Of a stretch of 64,000 nucleotides of DNA, positions 34,825 through 43,069 are shown piece after piece. The first letter of the stretch is position 1; each line of letters starts with the position of its first letter. Source of the DNA: DASRDB01 sp035652815 (GTDB lineage: Bacteria; Chloroflexota; Ktedonobacteria; Ktedonobacterales; Ktedonobacteraceae); contig DASRDB010000014.1 in the NCBI GenBank assembly GCA_035652815.1, positions 124,001 to 188,000 on the forward strand, in the 5' to 3' direction. The position numbers and the translations under genes are program-made. The notes under the pieces are model-generated. The model saw only the letters and a list, made by a program, of their open reading frames with translations. It did no database searches and had not been told where the DNA came from.

Positions 34825-35606
34825 CCGACCCACTTTCAATTCTGTTTATTGTGTGTTTCCTGGCTGGACTGGTCTTCTTTGTGGTCACAGCCATGCTGGG
34901 TCAGCTTGGACACGGCCTTTCGCATGGTGCTTCACACCACATGCCAGCCTTACCTCATGGCAACACACACATTGCCCACTCGACGCAAGCAGGGCACACA
35001 TCTGCCGCCGATCACGGGCAACACAACACGCAGCAAGCGGCAAAGGCTGTCGCGCACGACTCGTCTCTGCTGCCATTCTTCAATCCGACCGCGCTTATGC
35101 TCTTCCTGATCGGCTTCGGGTTCTTTGGCTACCTGTTCCACAATATTGTGCAGCTAGCCCTCCCCTTGCTCTCGCTTCTGCTGGCTGCCATTGGCGGCAT
35201 CGTCATCGCGGCGCTGGTTCTCTCGCTGATTACACGCATGTTCGGCGACAGCGAAGCCAACACCGAGCAGGATGTCTCTGATCGCACAGGTCTGCTGGGT
35301 AAAGTCAGCATCACCATTCAGGAAAACGGCATTGGCGAGATTCTCTACACCTCTCCCGGCGGCATGCGCAAAAGCGTTCCCGCCCGCAGTATCGATGGTC
35401 GCCGCATCGAGCGTGACCAGGAGGTGGTGGTCGTCAACTACCAGCATGGCGTTGCCCAAGTAGATACCTGGGAACACTTTATCAATGAGGAGGGCCACTA
35501 TCCCGATAGCAATGTTGCTGACGAATTAGAAAAGTTACGCTCACTACTTAACGAGACCGGTAAATCAGAACCTATGGTTATACGCAATGACTCGCAAAAG
35601 GAGTAA
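34821..35606 (+). CDS. NfeD/YqiJ-like membrane protein with C-terminal OB fold
   Basis: 261 residues. Membrane helices at about 5-27, 92-111 and 115-138; between the first two lies a His/Ala/Gly-rich loop with repeated HG, HIA and QHN motifs that looks metal-binding. The C-terminal part (DRTGLLGKVSITIQENGIGEILYTSPGGMRKSVPARS) is the OB fold of NfeD proteins that pair with flotillins. It sits directly ahead of the flotillin gene, the typical NfeD-SPFH arrangement, implicated in membrane microdomain organisation or stress. Confidence 0.85.
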   Translation: MTDPLSILFIVCFLAGLVFFVVTAMLGQLGHGLSHGASHHMPALPHGNTHIAHSTQAGHTSAADHGQHNTQQAAKAVAHDSSLLPFFNPTALMLFLIGFGFFGYLFHNIVQLALPLLSLLLAAIGGIVIAALVLSLITRMFGDSEANTEQDVSDRTGLLGKVSITIQENGIGEILYTSPGGMRKSVPARSIDGRRIERDQEVVVVNYQHGVAQVDTWEHFINEEGHYPDSNVADELEKLRSLLNETGKSEPMVIRNDSQKE

Positions 35607-35612
35607 AACTGT

Positions 35613-37178
35613 ATGGACCCATTAGTACTCATTGGCATCCTGGTCGTAGCAATCGTGGTAGTGGTGATTCTCATCATCAACACCGTTGGGCGTTTGCTGC
35701 GCAAAGTTGGCCCCAACCAGGCCCTGATCGTCTATGGAGCAGGCGGAACACGCGTCATCACTGGCGGCTCGCATTTCGTCATTCCGCTCTACCAGCGAGC
35801 GCAGGAGTTCTCGCTCGAATTGATGTCCTTCGATGTTGCCCCCTCGCAGGACCTCTATACCACCCAGGGCGTAGCGGTCAACGTTGAGGCCGTCACACAG
35901 ATCAAGGTGCGATCAGATCCTGAGAGTGTGAAAACAGCCGCCGAGCAGTTCCTGAGTAAAACCCAGGAAGAGCGCGAGAACCTGATTCGCCTGGTCATGG
36001 AAGGCCACCTGCGCGGTATCGTCGGCCAGCTTACCGTCGAAGACCTGGTGAAAGACCCCGAAAATGTAGGCGCGAAGATGCTCAAGACCGTCACCCCCGA
36101 CATGGAAAAGATGGGCCTTGAAGTCATCTCCTTCACCATCAAAGACGTCCGCGACAAGAATGACTACATCTCGAACATGGGTCGCCCGCAGATAGCCCAG
36201 ATTCGCAAGCAGGCCGATATCGCCGCTGCTCTGGCCGCTCGCGATACGCAGATTCAGCAGGCCAACGCCTCTCGTGAGGCCGCCGTCGCCAAAGCTCAGG
36301 CAGACCAGGAACGTGTGAAAGCCGAGGCCGAATCCATGGCTCTGCAGGCTGAATCACAGCGTAACCTCGCCTTGAAGAAAGCAGCCTTTGATGCCGAGGT
36401 CAAGAAACAGCAGGCGGCTGCCGACAAAGCTTATGACATCCAGGCCAACGTCACGCAGCAGCAGGTAGTGGCGGAAGCCGTGAGAGTCACCGAGGTTGAG
36501 AAGCAGGCCCAGATCAAAGTGCAGCAGGCGGAAATCCAGCGCCGCGAACTCGAACTGCAGGCGACCGTACAGAAGGCTGCCGAGGCCGAGCGCAGGCGTA
36601 TCGAAACCGTCGCCGAAGCCGAACGCCAGCGCCTCATCCTGGAAGCGCAAGGTCAGGCTGATGCTGCCCGCGCTCGCGGTCTTGGTGAAGCCGAAGCCAA
36701 TCGCGCTCGCGGTCTCGCCGAAGCCGAAGTCACACGCGCTCGCGGTCTCGCCGAAGCCGAAGTCATTCGCGCCAAAGGTGAAGCGGAAGCCGAGGCCATG
36801 AAAGTCAAAGCCGCCGCCTTCCACGAATACAACCAGGCCGCCGTACTGGACAAGCTGCTCACCGGCATGCCCGAAATTGTCCGCGCCATCGCCGAGCCAC
36901 TCAGCAAGGTGGACAAAGTCACCATCGTCTCCACCGGCGGAGCCAACGGCAACAGCGGCATGGGAGCCAGCCGCATCACTGGCGACATCATGAACATGGT
37001 CGCGCAGGTACCGGCGCTCTTCGAGCTGCTCAGTGGCACGCGCATCAGCGATCTGATGAACCGCGTTCCCGCGTTGTCCGGTCAGGATGGCGCTAACAGC
37101 GCACCGAGCGCCAATGGAGCAAACGGTCTGGTAGACACGACTGCCGGAACCAATCCGTCAGCCAACGAAACCAGATAG
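35613..37178 (+). CDS. Flotillin family protein (YqiK-like)
   Basis: 521 residues. One N-terminal membrane helix at about 5-28, the SPFH/PHB domain about 35-215 (GPNQALIVYGAGGTRVITGGSHFVIPL...YTTQGVAVNVEAVTQIKV), then a long Ala/Glu coiled coil to about residue 415, and a Ser/Asn-rich C-terminal tail. The coiled coil carries three near-identical 33 bp units. AAAAGGAGTAAAACTGT precedes the ATG. It is expected to form oligomers organising membrane domains with the NfeD protein upstream; followed by a terminator. Confidence 0.92.
   Translation: MDPLVLIGILVVAIVVVVILIINTVGRLLRKVGPNQALIVYGAGGTRVITGGSHFVIPLYQRAQEFSLELMSFDVAPSQDLYTTQGVAVNVEAVTQIKVRSDPESVKTAAEQFLSKTQEERENLIRLVMEGHLRGIVGQLTVEDLVKDPENVGAKMLKTVTPDMEKMGLEVISFTIKDVRDKNDYISNMGRPQIAQIRKQADIAAALAARDTQIQQANASREAAVAKAQADQERVKAEAESMALQAESQRNLALKKAAFDAEVKKQQAAADKAYDIQANVTQQQVVAEAVRVTEVEKQAQIKVQQAEIQRRELELQATVQKAAEAERRRIETVAEAERQRLILEAQGQADAARARGLGEAEANRARGLAEAEVTRARGLAEAEVIRAKGEAEAEAMKVKAAAFHEYNQAAVLDKLLTGMPEIVRAIAEPLSKVDKVTIVSTGGANGNSGMGASRITGDIMNMVAQVPALFELLSGTRISDLMNRVPALSGQDGANSAPSANGANGLVDTTAGTNPSANETR
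36671..36769 (+). repeat. Three 33 bp in-frame tandem repeats in flotillin
   Basis: Units begin CGCTCGCGGTCT and encode ARGLGEAEANR, ARGLAEAEVTR and ARGLAEAEVIR. The DNA is more alike than the protein demands (CTCGCCGAAGCCGAAGTCA is shared by two), so recent duplication is likely. The repeat number could vary between strains. Confidence 0.85.
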
Positions 37179-37213
37179 CGTTGTTTCAATCGCAAACCGC
37201 GTTTTAAGGAAAA

Positions 37214-37246
37214 CCTGGTACCCTTATAGGTACCAGGGCATCCTTT
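37214..37246 (+). terminator. Terminator after the flotillin gene
   Basis: CCTGGTACC (37214-37222) pairs perfectly with GGTACCAGG (37229-37237) around a 6-base loop; followed by GCATCCTTTT. Lies 36 bases after the flotillin stop. Confidence 0.75.
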
Positions 37247-37330
37247 TAACTATGGCAACGTAGACACCACCATACTTTAAGGATAGGACGTGTATATTGT
37301 AGAAGCGTCCCTGCATGACGCTTCACATGG

Positions 37331-37520
37331 GTGGACGTAATGATGCATTTTTACCAATAAAGAGGAGAGATACATGCCTGTCATCCTTCGCTGCGCTCAG
37401 GATCTCGGTCGCCGAGCCGAATCGTGTGTCCGGCACGCAGATCCTTCGCTGCGCTCAGGATGACATGGGGCGAGAGTTCCCTGTTATTTTGTCAAGCTTC
37501 ATCATCGCGCATCCACTATT
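37331..37520. repeat. Family A repeat with one inverted palindrome arm
   Basis: Core 37379-37465. The left arm reads TCATCCTTCGCTGCGCTCAG, in which the 17 bases CCTTCGCTGCGCTCAGG are inverted relative to other copies, so both arms now have the same orientation (37385-37401 and 37443-37459). Right end CTTCATCATCGCGCATCCAC is clear; the left end (GTGGACGTAATGATGCATTT) is degenerate. Confidence 0.8.
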
Positions 37521-37537
37521 GTACCGGGGAGAAAGAA

Positions 37538-38386
37538 ATGAATTTGTTGGAACGGGTACTCACGCTTTTGCGGGCCAATCTGAACAGCATGATCGAAAAG
37601 TCAGATGACCCGGAGAAGGTGCTGCGCCAGCTTCAAATTGACATGCGCAACCAGTTGGTGCAGGTCAAGACGCAGGTCGCAACCGCCATCGCCGAGAGCC
37701 GCAAGCTGGAACGCCGCGTGCAGGAAAAGCAGGCCGAAGCGCAAATCTGGTATAAAAAGGCGGAACAGGCCCTCCAACAGCCGAACGAGTCAGCTGCACG
37801 TGACGCGCTCGCCCGGTACAACGATATTATGAAGCTCGCGCATCGCTACCAGCAGCAGCAGAAAGAGCAGGAACACATGGTTGCCACGCTGCGAGATGCT
37901 TTGCGGAGATTGGAGGCTAAAATCGCTGAAGTCGATACCACCATCGAACTGCTGGTAGCTCGCAGGCGCAACGCGCTTCTGCAACAGCGCGTCTTTGAAG
38001 CGCTAAGCAAGAGCGGCGGGGGCGCGAAGGAGAAAGAGCGAGCAGCCCGCGCTCAAGACGCAGTCATGGAGGCCGAGGCACGCGCACGCGCTATGGCTGA
38101 CCTGCACAACTCCGATCTCGACGTTCAGCTTGACCAGCTTACCGACGAGCAGCGCATCGAGCAACAATTGCAGGAAATAAAAGCCCGCCAGCAGGAATCA
38201 ACCGACCGCCCCCTGTTACAAAACGGCAACGGCAATCCCGCCTCGCTTATTCCACCACAACCTCAAAACAATGCCCCTGTGCGCAAGCGTCCAGGCGCAA
38301 AAACGCCCACACCCCAGCCCAGCGCTACATCCTCGCTGCCTCAAGAGCTTGACCTTGAAGCCCTCAAAAAGCTAATGGAACAATAG
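37538..38386 (+). CDS. PspA/IM30 family protein
   Basis: 282 residues from MNLLERVLTLLRANLNSM, after GGGGAGAAAGAA; the longer frame upstream is the repeat. An amphipathic N-terminal helix and long coiled coil with MIEKSDDPEKVLRQLQIDM define PspA/Vipp1, which binds stressed membranes as ESCRT-III-like rods. C-terminal third is Gln/Pro-rich and lacks resemblance to PspA's own end. Next to flotillin/NfeD genes, a recurring association in envelope stress. Confidence 0.88.
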   Translation: MNLLERVLTLLRANLNSMIEKSDDPEKVLRQLQIDMRNQLVQVKTQVATAIAESRKLERRVQEKQAEAQIWYKKAEQALQQPNESAARDALARYNDIMKLAHRYQQQQKEQEHMVATLRDALRRLEAKIAEVDTTIELLVARRRNALLQQRVFEALSKSGGGAKEKERAARAQDAVMEAEARARAMADLHNSDLDVQLDQLTDEQRIEQQLQEIKARQQESTDRPLLQNGNGNPASLIPPQPQNNAPVRKRPGAKTPTPQPSATSSLPQELDLEALKKLMEQ

Positions 38387-38491
38387 CGCGAAGAGGATGA
38401 TGATGGCGAGGGCAATAAACATGCCCACAATAAATGAAAAACGGTTATTCTTTTTTTCCTCTTCGGTAAGCGGTTTTCTCTCGTAATTCAT
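38372..38491 (-). CDS. 39-residue single-helix membrane protein
   Basis: MNYERKPLTEEEKKNNRFSF followed by one membrane helix (IVGMFIALAIIILFALLFH). Basic/acidic N-terminus inside, helix to the end. It sits 10 bases after the PATAN-roadblock gene on the same strand, and its 3' end overlaps the pspA stop tail-to-tail by 15 bases. Ribosome site is weak. Real small protein is plausible, not certain. Confidence 0.5.
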   Translation of the reverse strand: MNYERKPLTEEEKKNNRFSFIVGMFIALAIIILFALLFH

Positions 38492-38501
38492 GATTTCTTT
38501 G

Positions 38502-40373
38502 TTATAATGCTCCGATAATAGCGCTTTCGACGTTCGACATGCCCCTCTGGCTCTCGCTCGGGTCAGTATCCTTTGTCGTGATAAGCACCTGAAAAACGGC
38601 TTTGTCACCGCCAGGAATACGCAGCAAAACATAGTGCGTACTGCTGCTAATGACGGTATCCTTATGACTTCCCCAGCTTCCTTGCCTGAGAAGGTGCATT
38701 GTACTTTGTAACAGCGTGCTAAAGTAGTTGCAGAGCTGGGCAATATCCACGTCATCCACCGCGACCTGCGCAATCGGCTGCCCATCCATGCTCACCACCG
38801 CCGTCGCCACAAAGCCGGGCAATGAGTAGCCCAACGTCTGCAAAGCGGCAACGAGCGCCGAGTAGTTGCGTTTGAACTGCCGCTGCGGCTGCAATGGGGC
38901 AGTTGTGCTGGTCCTTTCCTGCGATGTTCCCTCTGTAATTCTTGCAGCCGAACCATCCTTGTTGCGCGGCGGAGTTGAAGGTCGGCCCTCAGCATGCGCT
39001 GCCATACCCGTCTTCCCGTTGCTCTGTACATCATCCGTCTTGAGTGGCATTGATAGGCTCTGCAAGGTGCCAGTGGGCGGCACAACCGGCAGCGATTGAC
39101 TGATGCCACCGCTCTGCGGCATCTGCCATTCAGGCGAACCATATTGAGAAGAAGGCGGCGCAACCGGCAGCGACTGCATTTCCTGCGACTGCCGTTTACG
39201 CATATCAGGCACTGCCCGCCACTCAGCAGACGACGGGCGAATAGCGGGAGTCGCAGGAACCTGGCCAATCCCATCGGGAGCAGAAGGGCGTAGTTGCTGT
39301 GTATCCGACTGCTCTGTCAGCCACGAGGGAAGATCAGGGCGCTGACCAACCGGTGTCTTGCGCACCGTTGACGGCATGATATTCGTTCCCGTTCCATTGC
39401 TTAGACTGAGCGGCCCCTCTGATGGAACTCTACGCGCCCCGCCCGGTTTCTGCGCTGCTGGCAGGCGAGTTGAATCTTGCCACCATTCCTTTGTCCCGGT
39501 TGATGGCGGCGAGGGCGTAACGGGGTCCTCGGTTCGCGCCTCATCTGCCACATACACAAAAGGACGATCATCCAGGTTCTCGGTCAGCAGGTTATCCAAT
39601 GCAGGTTCGTTGCTCAGAGGACGTGTCGTCTGTCCATTGCTGACAGGGGAAGTGGCACGAACGACTTCCAGTTCCCCGCTCAATTGCTGGGCTGCGGCAT
39701 ATTTGGAACGATACTGGAGCGCCTGCATAATCAGGCGCGCAAGCGGCTGCGTGACATTAGGTGTCACCGCGTCATTCCAGGGCTGGTGCGTCACGGTGCC
39801 ATTCTTGTAGGCTGCCAGCGCAAAGAAAGCCTCTTCGCCGCGTAACGCCCCATATTCAGCCCATACTAACTCACCTGTGCGGAACCCCAATAAACCCTGT
39901 GTCTCAAGGCCCGTTTGCACCACCATCGCAATACTCTTGCGGCTCATATTGATAATCTGGATCACATCCAGCAAATCAAACGAGTCCAGGCTGGCGGAAA
40001 ATCCCGGTTGCTGCAACAGGCGTCGCAGTTCGCTCTTGAGCATTTGCAGATCGAGGGGTTTTTCCAGGTAGCTTGCAACTCCGGCTTCGAGTGCCTGCGC
40101 GCGTGATACCCCGCCATCAGGCGTCGCCAGCATGATGACTTGTACCTGGGGACGATAGGTTCGAATCCATTGCAACAAATCTAAGCCGCCGGTATCGGCT
40201 AGCTGCTGGTCGCTTATTACAACGGCATAGTCTTCCGTCCATAAAAGACGCATGGCCTCAGAACCACTCGCGACTCCCTGGACACGGTACCCGTCCTTTT
40301 GAAGCTGGCTGGCAATGTGCTGCTTCAACTTCTCGTCGTCTTCCACAACGAGGACACGCCACTCTTGAGCCAT
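38502..40373 (-). CDS. Receiver-PATAN (DUF4388)-roadblock/LC7 fusion protein
   Basis: 623 residues from MAQEWRVLVVEDDEKL after GGTGGA (GTG 12 bases upstream is alternative). Receiver at about 4-122 with VVISDQQLADTGG and LEKPLD; then a PATAN-like domain about 128-230 (LLDVIQIINMSRKSIAMVVQTG..GLLGFRTGELVWAEYG) ; a 260-residue Pro/Ser/Gln-rich disordered linker; and a C-terminal roadblock/LC7 domain at about 500-610 (VATAVVSMDGQPIAQVAVDDVDI), of the kind that regulates small GTPases. Probably a signalling scaffold. No kinase or GTPase neighbours here. Confidence 0.8.
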   Translation of the reverse strand: MAQEWRVLVVEDDEKLKQHIASQLQKDGYRVQGVASGSEAMRLLWTEDYAVVISDQQLADTGGLDLLQWIRTYRPQVQVIMLATPDGGVSRAQALEAGVASYLEKPLDLQMLKSELRRLLQQPGFSASLDSFDLLDVIQIINMSRKSIAMVVQTGLETQGLLGFRTGELVWAEYGALRGEEAFFALAAYKNGTVTHQPWNDAVTPNVTQPLARLIMQALQYRSKYAAAQQLSGELEVVRATSPVSNGQTTRPLSNEPALDNLLTENLDDRPFVYVADEARTEDPVTPSPPSTGTKEWWQDSTRLPAAQKPGGARRVPSEGPLSLSNGTGTNIMPSTVRKTPVGQRPDLPSWLTEQSDTQQLRPSAPDGIGQVPATPAIRPSSAEWRAVPDMRKRQSQEMQSLPVAPPSSQYGSPEWQMPQSGGISQSLPVVPPTGTLQSLSMPLKTDDVQSNGKTGMAAHAEGRPSTPPRNKDGSAARITEGTSQERTSTTAPLQPQRQFKRNYSALVAALQTLGYSLPGFVATAVVSMDGQPIAQVAVDDVDIAQLCNYFSTLLQSTMHLLRQGSWGSHKDTVISSSTHYVLLRIPGGDKAVFQVLITTKDTDPSESQRGMSNVESAIIGAL

Positions 40374-40478
40374 ATCTATTTCCACCGGAATTTAACTTTT
40401 GTCCATGCAGAGTGTACCATGATAGCCCCACTCTGGCAAGACGGAAAGTACTGTTTGCTCTCTACCAGGTATTAAGAG

Positions 40479-40549
40479 CCAGGGCGACCGCAAGGGTACG
40501 CCCCTACAATGGCCTTTATTGTAGGGGCGTACCCTTGCGGTCGCCCTGG
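40479..40549. repeat. Perfect 32 bp inverted repeat
   Basis: CCAGGGCGACCGCAAGGGTA continues to 40510 and is matched exactly by 40518-40549 with a 7-base centre. The centre sits between ATTGTAGGGG-like segments, so the palindrome shares GCAAGGG/CCCTTGCG elements with family B and TGTAGGGG with family A. No coding. It can act as a bidirectional terminator between the convergent genes around it. Confidence 0.8.
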
Positions 40550-40623
40550 CATTCTTTCTCTACCACCCCGCTACGTTCTGCACAAGGCATTCTTTCTCTA
40601 CCACCCCGCTACATTCTGCACAA
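40548..40623. repeat. Two tandem 38 bp copies at the end of the broken PPOX gene
   Basis: GGCATTCTTTCTCTACCACC continues to 40585 and is repeated at 40586-40623 with one change (G/A). The second copy encodes, on the minus strand, the end of the PPOX gene (FVQNVAGW and its stop); the first lies beyond the stop. Tandem duplication of a gene end. Confidence 0.8.
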
Positions 40624-41011
40624 AATGAAACTTCGTCGGCGTCACCCGCACCAATAGCTCCCCAGGAACGCCATTGCGTTTGCCATAGGCCTCGACCCAT
40701 GTACCTGCCGCCAATCCGTGTTGCCCAATGCAAAAGTTCGTCCAGGTCATTATGTAGAGTGGCTATGCCCTCGACTGTACATAAGCAAAAGGCGGCCTCT
40801 CATCATCCACACAAATACAGACTCGTCCATCCCTGGCGATATTACGGCCTTTCACCGTTGTCTCCCCGGTCGTAAAAATCAGCGCATCCCCATCCAGATA
40901 AAACCAGACGGGCGCGACATGAGGTCGGCCATCGGCTCGCACCGCCGCCACCTGTGCGGTTCGGGCCACATCCAGGAGAAAAGCGCGACACTCAGGAGAA
41001 AATGATGGCAT
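40598..41011 (-). pseudogene. Frameshifted PPOX-class F420-type oxidoreductase
   Basis: The ATG frame gives MPSFSPECRAFLLDVARTAQ then GRPHVAPVWFYLDGDALIF and WVKGRNIARDGRVCICVDDERPPFAYV-like split-barrel text, but hits TAG at 40763. Read past it, frame 2 continues EGIATLHNDLDELLHWATRI then GGRYMG, and frame 3 continues EAYGKRNGVPGELLVRVTPT then KFHFVQNVAGW stop. So one base was lost near 40774 and another shift occurred near 40694. The pieces in order match a full-length PPOX/F420 family member. The first 82 residues may still be made. Confidence 0.85.
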
Positions 41012-41062
41012 GATACATTCCTTTCTTTCCGCTCACAAGAAATTTTAAACCATTATCAAAAA

Positions 41063-41201
41063 TGTCATCCTGAGCGCAGCGAAGGATCTCCGGTGCGGGT
41101 ATGCGATTCGCGCGTCCAGACCGGAGATCCTTCGCTGCGCTCAGGATGACAGGCCTGGATAGCCTCTTTTTATTGGAAAATTTCATCATCGCATTCCTAC
41201 A
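41063..41201. repeat. Family A repeat with right end, left end lost
   Basis: Core 41063-41151 with normal arms; right end TTTCATCATCGCATTCCTACA at 41181-41201. No TGTAGGG left end is found in the 52 bases back to the PPOX pseudogene start. Confidence 0.8.
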
Positions 41202-41330
41202 AACAAAATCGTCAACATTCATTATAATAACGGCCATCCGCAAAACATGCGATAATAGCAAGCAATGTAAAGGATTTATACCCCGTTCTATATTATTACT
41301 AGTAATGATCTTTAGAGCAGGAGCATGCAA

Positions 41331-42017
41331 ATGCAGGATTCGCAAGAATATTGGAAGCAACTGGCGGGCGAAGAGGCCGTAAAATACATCGAAGATGGCA
41401 TGGTAATCGGCATTGGTACAGGCACCACCGCCGCCTACATGGTGCGAGCATTGGCCCGGCGCATCCAGGAAGGGTTGCGCATTATCGGCGCGGTACCGAC
41501 CTCTGAGGCTACAGCAGCTCTCGCCCGCAGCCTGGGCGTGCCGCTCACCGACCTGGACACTCATCCCGAACTTGATCTCGCGATAGACGGCGCGGACGAA
41601 ATCGACCCACAACTTAACCTTATCAAAGGCGGCGGCGGCGCGCTGCTCCGTGAGAAAATTGTGGAAAGCGCCGCCCGCCGCTTCATCGTCATTGCAGACC
41701 GCACCAAGCTGGTGCAAAAACTGGGCCTGACGGTCCCTCTACCCGTAGAAACCGTTCCTTTCGCGGCCACACCCGTTCGTCGGCAACTTGAAAAATTGGG
41801 CGCGCGCGTTCAACTGCGCATGCACGATCAGCAGCCATTTCGCACCGATAATGGCAATATCATCCTCGACTGTTTCTTTGCCGACGGCATTAGCGATCCG
41901 CCGACCCTACAAACCAGCATTCGCAGCATCGTCGGCGTGGTAGAGACCGGCCTGTTTCTACACATGACCAAACGCGCCATCATCGGCGACGAACAGGGCG
42001 TGCAGGTGTTGCAATGA
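41331..42017 (+). CDS. rpiA: Ribose-5-phosphate isomerase A
   Basis: 228 residues from MQDSQEYWKQLAGEEAVKYI; ATG at 41331 lies 7 bases after GCAGGAG, whereas the ATG at 41325 is too close. VIGIGTGTTAAYMVRAL, DLAIDGADEIDP, LIKGGGGALLREKIV and FIVIADRTK are RpiA motifs with the catalytic Asp/Glu. Interconverts ribose-5-P and ribulose-5-P. Alone, followed by a terminator-like palindrome. Confidence 0.95.
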   Translation: MQDSQEYWKQLAGEEAVKYIEDGMVIGIGTGTTAAYMVRALARRIQEGLRIIGAVPTSEATAALARSLGVPLTDLDTHPELDLAIDGADEIDPQLNLIKGGGGALLREKIVESAARRFIVIADRTKLVQKLGLTVPLPVETVPFAATPVRRQLEKLGARVQLRMHDQQPFRTDNGNIILDCFFADGISDPPTLQTSIRSIVGVVETGLFLHMTKRAIIGDEQGVQVLQ

Positions 42018-42021
42018 GCAT

Positions 42022-42066
42022 AGGGGGAACGGAAGACACCCGCAAGGGGTGTCTTCCGTTCCCCCT
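42022..42066. terminator. Long GC-rich palindrome after rpiA
   Basis: AGGGGGAACGGAAGACACCC and its inverted match at 42045-42066 form a ~20 bp stem around GCAAG-like loop. Shares the CACCCGCAAGGGGTG centre of family B. No T-run after it. Possible bidirectional terminator. Confidence 0.65.
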
Positions 42067-42077
42067 CTGGCCCTTTA

Positions 42078-42106
42078 TTGCGACTACACCCAGGCAATGA
42101 TATACT
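42078..42106 (+). promoter_or_regulatory. Promoter for panC-panB
   Basis: TTGCGA (42078-42083), 17 bases, TATACT (42101-42106), 50 bases before the panC start. Good spacing and near-consensus boxes. Confidence 0.6.
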
Positions 42107-42155
42107 TTGAGCAGCAAAAACCAGGGAATTCTAGCGAGGACAGGAGGCCAAGCGG

Positions 42156-43037
42156 ATGCAGGTCATCACAACGGTTCGAGAGATGATGAGCATGCACGAG
42201 GGATGGTCGGCTACACCTGGACTGGGCTTTGTGCCAACGATGGGCTACCTGCATGAAGGCCACCTTTCGCTCGTGCGCCAGGCGCGACAGGAGAACAAGG
42301 TACTGGCAGCCAGCATTTTTGTCAATCCTACCCAGTTTGGGCCACATGAAGACCTCGCGACCTACCCACGCGACGTGCCACGCGACCTGCAATTGCTCGA
42401 AGAGGCAGGAGTCGATTTAGTCTTTCTCCCCAATACAGAAGATATCTACCCGCCCGGCTACGTCACCTACGTTGAACCAACCGGGCCACTCATGAATGAA
42501 GGAGAGGGAGCCAGCCGCCCCGGTCATTTTCGTGGCGTTGCCACCATCGTCCTCAAACTCTTCCAGATTGTGCGGCCCACGCTGGCCTATTTTGGACAGA
42601 AGGACGCCCAGCAGGTTGCCGTCATCTCGCATATGGTACGCGACCTGAACCTGCCCGTTCAGATACGTGTGCTGCCGACCATCCGTGAAGCTGACGGGCT
42701 GGCAATGAGCAGCCGCAATGCCTATCTGAAGGGAGCAGACCGCAAAGCAGCAGGCGTCCTCTATAGAGCCTTGCAGGCAGGACGCGCCGCTTTCGACACC
42801 TATCCAGGTGGCAACGTGGAGCGAGCGATACAGGCAATGACCGAAACAGTTCAAGCGGAGCCACTGGCACACCTGGACTACGCGCAGATTCGCGACCCGG
42901 AGAGTTTCTTACCTAAAGAAACACTTACCGCGCCCGCGCTCCTACTCATCGCCGCCCGCGTTGGCCCGGCGCGCCTGATTGATAATTTCCTGCTTCGAGC
43001 AGACGGGAGTTGGGACACAGGTGTCCTCGCCGTTTGA
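42156..43037 (+). CDS. panC: Pantothenate synthetase
   Basis: 293 residues. ATP-dependent condensation of pantoate and beta-alanine. HEGH (nucleotidyltransferase HIGH-like motif) at residue ~31 in PTMGYLHEGHLSLVRQA, FVNPTQFGPHEDL, GQKDAQQVAVISHM and GLAMSSRNAYL are diagnostic. AGGAGGCCAAGCGG precedes the ATG. panB follows after 32 bases, giving the usual panC-panB unit for coenzyme A synthesis. Confidence 0.95.
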   Translation: MQVITTVREMMSMHEGWSATPGLGFVPTMGYLHEGHLSLVRQARQENKVLAASIFVNPTQFGPHEDLATYPRDVPRDLQLLEEAGVDLVFLPNTEDIYPPGYVTYVEPTGPLMNEGEGASRPGHFRGVATIVLKLFQIVRPTLAYFGQKDAQQVAVISHMVRDLNLPVQIRVLPTIREADGLAMSSRNAYLKGADRKAAGVLYRALQAGRAAFDTYPGGNVERAIQAMTETVQAEPLAHLDYAQIRDPESFLPKETLTAPALLLIAARVGPARLIDNFLLRADGSWDTGVLAV

Positions 43038-43069
43038 TTCAATGGTACAGAGAAAGGAACTCGACAGCT

